DNA of 5,047 bases from Rhodococcus sp. (in: high G+C Gram-positive bacteria) (lineage in GTDB: Bacteria > Actinomycetota > Actinomycetes > Mycobacteriales > Mycobacteriaceae), in contig JAAYXN010000203.1 of NCBI GenBank assembly GCA_012515885.1, forward strand, positions 1-5,047. Direction: 5' to 3'. The position numbers and the translations under genes were made by a program. Below, piece by piece: positions 1 to 5,047 of this stretch. The number at the start of each line of letters is the position of its first letter. Positions within the stretch are counted from its first letter, which is position 1. The notes beneath the pieces are model-generated. The model saw only the letters and a list, made by a program, of their open reading frames with translations, was not told the DNA's origin and ran no database searches.

Positions 1-2875
1 GGGTTGCCGCCATCCAGGCCTGATACGTCTCCAGCATGACTCGGGTGCGGTTCAGTTCGCGACGCGAAAACCACGGTGAACCGAGATCGATTGTTGTCCA
101 AGCCTTTTCCAGAGCGCGGTCAACTTCACGGGGATCGATGTTGCCAGCAAGTGCTTGAACCAGCGTGTGCACGAGCGTGCCCTTCGCGGCATGAACGTTG
201 TCGCCGTCCTTGCCGCCGCTGCGTTCCAGGAGCCAGCGCAGTGGGCACCTCGTCAGTAGTTCAATCCTCGACGGCGACAGCTTGACCGGGCCGCCGCCTG
301 GATCCCACAGCGGCTCAACAGTGCTGGGATCGGCAAGCCCATACCAGTGATCTGGGTGCGCGGCCTTGACCCCGGCTTGGGCGAGCTTGGCCAGCGATGC
401 CGCCGCGCGTTCGCGCTGATCGTCGGGCGCTTCAAGATCGCATACGACGCTGCGGAGTTCAGCGACCAGTGCGGTCAGCGACAGTATCCGCGCGGGTGGT
501 TCCGTGATCTCAGGTGGCAATTCGCTGCCGTCGCCGTCTGCTGCCGCACCATCAAGTGCGAGTTCGTCGATGAACCGGGATCGGATGAGCTCGGCGTCGC
601 CGCCCGCAGCATCGACAGCGGTGACCAGCAACGCGCGGCGTGCTCGACTGCACGCAAGCAGAAATAGGCGCCGCTCTTCCGCGAGCAGGGGCGCCGTTCG
701 TGAGAGCCGCGTCGATGGGTCGAGGTCACTGACGCCGGACACGAGGTCCACGAGATCGCCGGTGCCGAGGAGGCTCGAGCGGGCACGTAGCGACGGCCAC
801 ACTCCTTCTTGGACGCCCACTACAGCCACGACGTCCCATTCGCGTCCCGCTGCGGCGTGAGCACTGAGGATGGTGACCGCGTCCGTCTCCAGCGGCTGGT
901 TGCGTGAGAGCGTCGGAATTTCTTGGTTGGCGATGTACTCAATAAACCCGGATACCCCGCCGCGTGGCAGTCGATCGACATACCCGGCAGCGGCGTCGAA
1001 GAGCGCGACGACGGCGTCGAGGTCGCGGTCCGCTTGTGCACCGATGGGCCCGCCGCGCAGCGAGGCCGCTGCCCAGCGCTTTTCGAGTCCGCTGGCACGC
1101 CACACTGCCCACAAGACTTCTTCGGGACCGCCGCCCGACTCGAATGCTTTGCGGGCACGGTCGATGACTCGTCCGACCCGGCGCAGTGGCGCAGCTTCAA
1201 TGTCGGTGAGTGCGGTAACGACTGGCTCGTTGTTGCCAACGATGATGCTGCGCAGGATGTCTGACGACTCTCGATCGCCGCCCGCCTCAAGTTCTCCGCG
1301 CCGCACTCCGCGTCGCAGTCGCCGGAGCGCGACGGGCTCGGCGCCGCCGATGGGGCCTGACAGGAGGGCGAGTGCGTCATCAGTGGTGTAGTCGCGGTCA
1401 ATGATTGCGCGCACCACCAACAGCAGTGAGGCAACGCCATGACGGCGAGCGAGCGGCACCTCGTCGGTCGGTGTGGTGACGGGTACACCGGCGGCGAGGA
1501 GCGCGCGCCGCAGCGGCGCCAAACTGGCGGGCACTGATCGGACGATCACCGCCATGTTTGACCACGCCACCCCGTCGGTGAGGTGGGCGCGGCGCAGCGT
1601 ATCGGCGACGATCGCGGCTTCTTTGGCTGGCGAGGTGGCGAGCCGGACCGTCGCCGTCGACTCGACTGCGTCGTCATCAATCTCGGGAGTAGCCGCGATC
1701 TCCCAGTGGCGTTGTGGCCCCGAGTTAGGCAATCGGCCCAAAATCTTTTTGCTGGCCTCGGCGACGGCGGCACCGGCCCGGTAGTTCGTCGGTAGCACCA
1801 CTTGGTGAATATCGCCGCGCTGCGCCAGGCCAACAAGAAACGATGGATCGGCGCCGCGGAATCCGTACACCGACTGGTCTGGGTCTCCGGCAATGACGAC
1901 CGAATCTGCACCGGTTCCGACGAGGCGGATAAGCTTGGCGGCCTGTGGGTCGAGGTGTTGTGCGTCGTCAACGAGTATGTGGCGCAGCCGATCACGTTCT
2001 CGGTTGAGTAAGTCGATATCGGTCGCGAGGGCGTCGAGGGCTGCACTGACTAACTCTGCCGCGTCGAGTGCGGGCGCTGTTGCTTCTGGCGCGTGAATGC
2101 CCACTGACGCGCGAAGCAGCGTGGCCTGCTCGTACCTGGCTGCGAAATGTCCCGCCGCGACCCACGCGTCGCGGTCGTGTTTGTGGCCGAGTTCCACGAG
2201 GTCTTCGGGACCGAGACCTCGCTCGGCGGCTCTCATGATGAAGTCGCGTAATTCGGCCGCGAAGCCGAACGTCGCGAGCGCTGGCCGCAACCGGTCGGGC
2301 CAATCGTGTGCGCCGTCCTCGATGTCTCCGCGCAGCATGTCGCGGATGGCGGCATCCTGATCGGCACCGGTGATGAGCCGCGGCGGCGGGTTGCCGTGCG
2401 CGGACGCTTGGAGGCGCAGGACCGCGAACGCATACGAGTGGATGGTGCGGACCAGTGGTTCACGAGAAGCCCTGGGCCGATCTCCACCGGCAGCGAGCAG
2501 TGCGGCGGTGATCTGTTCCCGGATGGCCACTGCCGCGCGACGTGAATGCGCGAGTACGAGCACCGACTCTGGGTCGGCTCCGGCGCGAATACGGTGTACC
2601 GCGGCGTCCACGATGAGTGAGGTTTTGCCGGTGCCTGGACCGCCGAGGACCTGCCAGGGCCGCCACCCGCCGATGTGGAGGGGGAACATCTCCAATTGCG
2701 CGTCATCCTGGGCAGACGCTGCCTCGGTGTTTTCAGCGCGAGCGTCTTCGATGCCGGTATCAGCAACCACCCATGCGGCGCTGCCTTCCCACTCGCGGTG
2801 CGGCGGCGCGACGGCAGGCCGATGCACCAATCGCACCTGGGGGCGATCGGTTCCGGTAGCCGAAGAGGAAGTCAC
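1..2875 (-). CDS. adnA: AdnA, motor-nuclease subunit of the AdnAB double-strand-break resection complex (C-terminus cut by window edge)
   Basis: AdnA pairs with AdnB to unwind and degrade DNA ends, the mycobacterial counterpart of RecBCD/AddAB. From the GTG at 2875 the frame stays open for 958 codons to the left edge. Visible UvrD/RecB motor motifs, in order: Walker A GGPGTGKTS (residues 78-86), motif Ia SVLVLAHSRRAA (104-115), TIHSYAF (144-150), motif II LVDDAQHLD (301-309), motif III GDPDQSVYGFRGAD (330-343), NYRAG (364-368), motif V SAHAAAGREWDVV (671-683) and motif VI EERRLFLLACSRAR (733-746). A RecB-family nuclease domain begins at SPSRIELLTRCPLRWLLE (867-884) and GTLVH (899-903). AdnA is usually about 1050 residues, so roughly the last 100, including the catalytic Asp and Lys, lie outside; adnB is expected beyond them. 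The GTG follows GGTGGA by eight bases and places the family's VRLVHRP segment at residues 14-20; the frame is open further upstream, so the start is probable, not certain. Motif II has DD instead of the usual DE. Confidence 0.93.
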   Translation of the reverse strand, partial: MTSSSATGTDRPQVRLVHRPAVAPPHREWEGSAAWVVADTGIEDARAENTEAASAQDDAQLEMFPLHIGGWRPWQVLGGPGTGKTSLIVDAAVHRIRAGADPESVLVLAHSRRAAVAIREQITAALLAAGGDRPRASREPLVRTIHSYAFAVLRLQASAHGNPPPRLITGADQDAAIRDMLRGDIEDGAHDWPDRLRPALATFGFAAELRDFIMRAAERGLGPEDLVELGHKHDRDAWVAAGHFAARYEQATLLRASVGIHAPEATAPALDAAELVSAALDALATDIDLLNRERDRLRHILVDDAQHLDPQAAKLIRLVGTGADSVVIAGDPDQSVYGFRGADPSFLVGLAQRGDIHQVVLPTNYRAGAAVAEASKKILGRLPNSGPQRHWEIAATPEIDDDAVESTATVRLATSPAKEAAIVADTLRRAHLTDGVAWSNMAVIVRSVPASLAPLRRALLAAGVPVTTPTDEVPLARRHGVASLLLVVRAIIDRDYTTDDALALLSGPIGGAEPVALRRLRRGVRRGELEAGGDRESSDILRSIIVGNNEPVVTALTDIEAAPLRRVGRVIDRARKAFESGGGPEEVLWAVWRASGLEKRWAAASLRGGPIGAQADRDLDAVVALFDAAAGYVDRLPRGGVSGFIEYIANQEIPTLSRNQPLETDAVTILSAHAAAGREWDVVAVVGVQEGVWPSLRARSSLLGTGDLVDLVSGVSDLDPSTRLSRTAPLLAEERRLFLLACSRARRALLVTAVDAAGGDAELIRSRFIDELALDGAAADGDGSELPPEITEPPARILSLTALVAELRSVVCDLEAPDDQRERAAASLAKLAQAGVKAAHPDHWYGLADPSTVEPLWDPGGGPVKLSPSRIELLTRCPLRWLLERSGGKDGDNVHAAKGTLVHTLVQALAGNIDPREVDRALEKAWTTIDLGSPWFSRRELNRTRVMLETYQAWMAAT

Positions 2876-2939
2876 CTTTTCATTCCACCAGAGGGCACCG
2901 ACACAAAACTGTGCGGACCAGTGCGCCGTCACCAACCTG

Positions 2940-3047
2940 GAACGTGCGGAGCCTGCGTTCTGTGTGGCTGAACGTGCAGAGCAGCGTTCTGTGTCGCTGA
3001 ACGTGCGGAGCAGCGTTCTGTGTCGCTGAACGTGCGGGCGAGCATTC
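2940..3047. repeat. Tandem repeat of about 29 bp, three copies plus a degenerate fourth, in the divergent intergenic region
   Basis: Copies run 2940-2969 (30 bp), 2970-2998 (29 bp) and 2999-3027 (29 bp), with a partial, diverged copy at 3028-3047. Each copy opens with GAACGTGC, has CGTTC about 15 bp later and ends with TGTGTSGCT. Copies 2 and 3 differ at one base (A/G in GAACGTGCRG); copy 1 has CCT in place of CA in the centre, which gives its extra base. GAACG and CGTTC are inverted half-sites, so the array alternates GAACG-N10-CGTTC and CGTTC-N9-GAACG, spaced close to one and a half helical turns. The array lies between the starts of adnA and the hydrolase. It could be an operator array, a small hairpin-forming repeat or a genome-wide intergenic repeat family; the sequence alone does not decide. 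Confidence 0.85.
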
Positions 3048-3062
3048 CCGGTTGCGGTGCGG

Positions 3063-3068
3063 CATAGT
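3063..3068 (+). promoter_or_regulatory. Candidate -10 element (CATAGT) for a leaderless hydrolase transcript
   Basis: CATAGT resembles the actinobacterial -10 consensus TANNNT/TATAAT and ends six bases before the GTG at 3075, which would place the transcription start on or next to that GTG. No Shine-Dalgarno sequence is visible before this GTG, which fits leaderless translation, a common mode in Mycobacteriales. No convincing -35 is seen 17 bp upstream, where the degenerate last copy of the tandem repeat lies. This is inference from spacing and similarity. Confidence 0.4.
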
Positions 3069-3074
3069 GGCGTC

Positions 3075-3881
3075 GTGCCTGCACTTCACACGTATGTCTT
3101 TGGCCCTGACCTCGCTGACGCGGACCAGTCTCCTGGAGACCCGGTCGTTCTCGCGCTTCACGGAATTACTGGTCATGGACTGCGGTGGCGCAACTGGGCG
3201 CAGACCTATTTCCCTGATACCCGGGTGTTGGCGCCGGATCTGTTGGGTCATGGGCGCTCGTCGTTTTTGCCGCCGTGGAATATCGAGGCGCATGTCGACG
3301 CCATCGTCGACACGCTTGATGAATATGCGCCGGGCCGCCCGGTAATCGTCGTCGCGCATTCGTTTGGTGCGGCGCTGGCACTGCATACCTCTCGCGCGAT
3401 TCCCGACCGCATTGCCGGGCTGGTGTTGCTCGATCCCGCGTTGGGGCTACCGGCCGATGCGCTGAGTGAGGTTGCGGATTCGACGGTGGCGTCGCCGGAT
3501 TACACCGATGAGGCGGAGGCCCGTTCGGAGAAGGTTCATGGCGCGTGGGCTGATGTGCCTGTCGAGATTCTTGACGCTGAGATTGCTGAGCATTTGGTGC
3601 CGCTGCCGAATGGTCGGGTGAATTGGCGGATGAGTATGCCTGCGATCATCACGGTGTGGGGTGAGCTGGCCCGTCCCTTTGTTGTTCCGGGTGCGGTGGT
3701 GCCGACAGTGCTGGTTCAAGCGATGAAGGTGCAGCCGCCGTATGTGTCGCCCGAGTTCCGTAGCGCGATGCGCGAGTTTTTGGGCGATCAGTTGACGGAG
3801 ATCGAGTTGGATTGCGACCACATGGTGCTACAAGAGCGCCCCGCCGACGTCGCTGGTTACGTACGACGGCTGCTGGGTTAG
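3075..3881 (+). CDS. Alpha/beta-fold hydrolase, LipV-like lipase/esterase
   Basis: This is a predicted soluble serine hydrolase of the alpha/beta-hydrolase fold (268 residues), with no signal peptide or membrane segment, so probably cytoplasmic. Visible hallmarks are the oxyanion-hole HG in LALHGITGHG (residues 26-35), the DLLGHGRSS motif (55-63), the nucleophile elbow AHSFG with Ser96, and a C-terminal catalytic His249 in DCDHMV. The acid of the triad is not obvious: no Asp follows the strand at 211-215 where it usually sits. The divergent position next to adnA matches lipV (Rv3203) beside Rv3202c in M. tuberculosis, so a LipV-type esterase is the best guess; the natural substrate is unknown. 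I chose the GTG at 3075 because it gives MPALHTYVFG, a typical family N-terminus, and follows a candidate -10. A GTG at 3057 in the same frame would add six residues. The gene stands alone and ends at TAG 3879-3881. Confidence 0.9.
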   Translation: MPALHTYVFGPDLADADQSPGDPVVLALHGITGHGLRWRNWAQTYFPDTRVLAPDLLGHGRSSFLPPWNIEAHVDAIVDTLDEYAPGRPVIVVAHSFGAALALHTSRAIPDRIAGLVLLDPALGLPADALSEVADSTVASPDYTDEAEARSEKVHGAWADVPVEILDAEIAEHLVPLPNGRVNWRMSMPAIITVWGELARPFVVPGAVVPTVLVQAMKVQPPYVSPEFRSAMREFLGDQLTEIELDCDHMVLQERPADVAGYVRRLLG

Positions 3882-3928
3882 CGCACGTCCTTGTCTCGCG
3901 AAGGAACCCTCGCCGCATCGCCGATTCG

Positions 3929-3948
3929 GTAACTTGAGGTGTAGTTAC
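3929..3948. repeat. Inverted repeat GTAACT-N8-AGTTAC
   Basis: Perfect 6-bp arms (GTAACT at 3929-3934 and AGTTAC at 3943-3948) are separated by eight bases, about 50 bp after the hydrolase stop. There is no U-tract and the stem is AT-rich for this genome, so it is a poor intrinsic terminator. Its symmetry would suit a dimeric regulator binding site upstream of the restriction gene. Function is not established. Confidence 0.5.
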
Positions 3949-3953
3949 TTGGG

Positions 3954-3973
3954 GCACCCCGTCGGATGGGTGC
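3954..3973. repeat. Inverted repeat GCACCC-N8-GGGTGC
   Basis: Perfect 6-bp GC-rich arms (3954-3959 and 3968-3973) flank an eight-base loop, five bases after the preceding inverted repeat and with identical geometry. As RNA it could form a short stable hairpin and might help end hydrolase transcription, but no run of T follows. A protein-binding site for the downstream gene is the alternative. Confidence 0.45.
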
Positions 3974-3991
3974 GCACACGGCAGGGCAAGA

Positions 3992-4021
3992 TTGACCCCT
4001 ATTTGGTCGTCCCACTAGGTC
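3992..4021 (+). promoter_or_regulatory. Weak candidate promoter for the restriction-helicase gene
   Basis: TTGACC (3992-3997) is a good -35 match. TAGGTC (4016-4021) lies 18 bp downstream as a poor -10 match. A transcript from here would carry a leader of roughly 30 bases that includes the GGAAGG ribosome-binding site. The weak -10 makes this tentative. Confidence 0.25.
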
Positions 4022-4044
4022 ATCGTCATGGTGGCTGTCGCTGC

Positions 4045-4050
4045 GGAAGG
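4045..4050 (+). promoter_or_regulatory. Ribosome-binding site for the restriction-helicase gene
   Basis: GGAAGG lies ten bases before the ATG at 4061. An in-frame TGA at 4052-4054 means translation of this frame cannot begin upstream of that ATG, so the two together fix the start. Confidence 0.6.
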
Positions 4051-4060
4051 TTGAGCACCC

Positions 4061-4687
4061 ATGGGCTCTGTGCACGAGGTAATCGACGCGTTTCGTCAGG
4101 CCCCATCTAATTCCGAACGCGGGACAAAGTTTGAGCATCTGATGGTCCGTTACTTCCAGCTGGACCCGCTTCTCTCTCAGCAGTACGACGAGGTGTGGCG
4201 CTGGACCGACTGGCCTGGACGTGACGGTAAACCAGATACCGGCATCGACCTCGTTGCCCGGGAACGCGACTCCGGCGAGTACACCGCCGTCCAGTGCAAG
4301 TTCTATGAGCCGACGCATACTCTCTCTAAAGGCGATATCGATTCGTTCTTCACCGCATCGGGAAAGAAGCCCTTCACCAATCGCGTCATCATTTCGACGA
4401 CGGATCGTTGGGGCCGGAATGCCGAGGATGCCCTTGAGGACCAGTCCATCCCGGTGCAGCGGATCGGCCTTGCCGAGATCGCAGAGTCCCCGATCGCGTG
4501 GGATGTAGCGTGGCCTGCTGGCGAATTGGAAGTAGCCGTCACCGAAGCGAAGCGGCACGAGCCGCACCCTCATCAAAGCGCAGCCATCGAGGCGGTATTC
4601 AAGGGCTTCGCCGCCCGGCAACGATCGCGGCAAGCTCATCATGGCGTGCGGTACCGGCAAGACCTTCACCGCGTTGAAGATTGCTGA
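4061..4687 (+). CDS. Type ISP restriction enzyme (COG4889-like), N-terminal Mrr-like nuclease part, truncated by frameshift
   Basis: Type ISP enzymes such as LlaGI/LlaBIII are single chains of about 1500-1650 residues carrying nuclease, helicase/translocase, methyltransferase and target-recognition parts. This frame gives the first part. It has an Mrr-like PD-(D/E)XK nuclease with Glu25 in GTKFE, Asp63 in DTGIDLVA and a QxK signature (Gln78, Lys80) in AVQCKFY, then FTNRVIISTT (105-114), a connector ending WDVAWP (147-152), and the SF2 helicase Q-motif region HPHQSAAIEAV (169-179). Family-like sequence runs to about residue 185 (GFAA). The remaining 23 codons, starting RQRSRQ, are out-of-frame sequence ending at TGA 4685-4687. 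The helicase continues in the frame read from 4617. As written the product is a 208-residue nuclease fragment without a motor. It may be a pseudogene, or the break may be a sequencing error. The ATG is fixed by the RBS at 4045-4050 and the in-frame stop just upstream. Confidence 0.85.
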   Translation: MGSVHEVIDAFRQAPSNSERGTKFEHLMVRYFQLDPLLSQQYDEVWRWTDWPGRDGKPDTGIDLVARERDSGEYTAVQCKFYEPTHTLSKGDIDSFFTASGKKPFTNRVIISTTDRWGRNAEDALEDQSIPVQRIGLAEIAESPIAWDVAWPAGELEVAVTEAKRHEPHPHQSAAIEAVFKGFAARQRSRQAHHGVRYRQDLHRVEDC

Positions 4688-5047
4688 GCGCACAGCGGTA
4701 GAGAACGGCGGTTCAGCGCGCATTCTTTTCGCTGTCCCGTCCATTTCGTTGCTGTCGCAAACCCTTCGCGAGTGGACTGCCCAGTGCCAGTTGGACCTGC
4801 GTGCATTCGCGGTGTGTTCGGACGGGAAGGTCTCTCGTTCCGCCGAGGATGTCGCAGTGCACGATGTCGCCATCCCGGTCACTACCGATCCAGCCAAGCT
4901 CTCTATCGAGATGGGGCACCGCAAGCGAGCCAAGGGGCTGACCGTCGTGTTCACGACGTATCAGTCGCTACCGGCCGTCGCTGAAGCACAGAAGTTGGGT
5001 GTCGATAGTTTTGACCTTGTCATTTGCGATGAGGCCCACCGCACCAC
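4617..5047 (+). pseudogene. Type ISP restriction enzyme, SF2 helicase part in a shifted frame (continues past window edge)
   Basis: This frame continues the gene that begins at 4061, shifted by one base. It shows Walker A in GKLIMACGTGKTFTALKIAE (GTGKT), motif Ia ILFAVPSISLLSQTLREW, motif Ic-like VVFTTYQSL, and DEAH box motif II in LVICDEAHRT at the right edge. These belong to an SF2 ATPase of the restriction-enzyme type, which would translocate on DNA. Removing one C from 4614-4616 would join the two frames as GFAAGNDRGKLIMACGTGKT with no residue missing, which is why I read this as one broken gene. If it is translated on its own, the first in-frame ATG is at 4641, inside the Walker A strand and without a good ribosome-binding site, so independent expression looks unlikely. 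The rest of the helicase, the methyltransferase and target-recognition domains should lie beyond the window. Confidence 0.8.

Noticed and set aside
930..965. Apparent frameshift in adnA near the GGVSGFIEY segment
   Set aside because: On re-reading, the run of four C at 955-958 on the plus strand keeps the frame intact; the first impression was a miscounted base.
870..1391. Plus-strand open frames across 76-3029
   Set aside because: Antisense shadows of adnA with Arg/Ala/Ser-biased composition and no family resemblance.
820..1488. Minus-strand open frame of 222 codons, and similar ones at 1546-2046 and 2233-2766
   Set aside because: These lie in other frames inside adnA and their translations are low-complexity Ser/Arg/Pro-rich. 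The adnA frame through the same bases carries all helicase motifs.
2902..2913. CACA-N4-TGTG short inverted repeat upstream of adnA
   Set aside because: Four-base arms are expected by chance at this scale, and nothing nearby supports a function.
2940..3047. Tandem repeat as CRISPR array or SOS (LexA) box
   Set aside because: There are no unique spacers between the copies, so it is not CRISPR. The GAAC/GTTC half-sites are 9-10 bases apart, not the four of the mycobacterial SOS box.
4608..4620. Programmed ribosomal frameshift as explanation for the broken gene
   Set aside because: There is no recognisable slippery heptamer, stop codon at the shift point, or obvious downstream structure. Mutation or sequencing error is simpler, so it is kept only as a remote alternative.
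3878..4954. Open frame of 358 codons on the minus strand, antisense to the restriction gene
   Set aside because: It shows no recognisable domain, while the plus strand over the same bases carries nuclease, Walker A and DEAH motifs. Long antisense frames are common in GC-rich coding DNA.

Overview
The window is GC-rich and uses GTG as a start codon, as expected of an actinobacterium. Two divergent genes match the mycobacterial adnA / lipV arrangement that I recall (Rv3202c / Rv3203 in M. tuberculosis), so the likely host is a member of the Mycobacteriales (Gordonia/Rhodococcus/Mycobacterium-type). Genus cannot be fixed from this sequence.

Layout. (1) Positions 1-2875, minus strand: one long uninterrupted gene that leaves the window at the left edge. 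It encodes AdnA, a subunit of the AdnAB helicase-nuclease that resects DNA double-strand breaks. The window holds the whole UvrD/RecB-type motor and the beginning of the RecB-family nuclease domain; the catalytic end of the nuclease is outside. (2) Positions 2876-3074: a divergent intergenic region of about 200 bp, half of it filled by a tandem repeat of about 29 bp with internal GAACG/CGTTC half-sites. (3) Positions 3075-3881, plus strand: a LipV-like alpha/beta hydrolase, probably translated from a leaderless GTG. (4) Positions 3882-4060: an intergenic region with two adjacent small hairpins of identical geometry (6-bp arms, 8-nt loop) and a weak candidate promoter. (5) Positions 4061-5047, plus strand: the 5' part of a large restriction enzyme of the type ISP class (COG4889-like), with an Mrr-like nuclease domain followed by an SF2 helicase. 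The gene is broken by an apparent one-base insertion near 4614-4616, just before the Walker A motif. The nuclease half ends at a TGA at 4685-4687, and the helicase half continues in another frame to the right edge.

How the genes relate. AdnAB is a core repair machine, and the restriction enzyme would be an accessory anti-phage function inserted beside it. Restriction breaks are possible substrates for AdnAB, but the genes are not co-transcribed and a functional link is only inference. The most noteworthy points are the frameshift in the restriction-helicase gene and the unexplained tandem repeat between adnA and the hydrolase. I see no RNA genes, CRISPR array, insertion sequence or clear rho-independent terminator.
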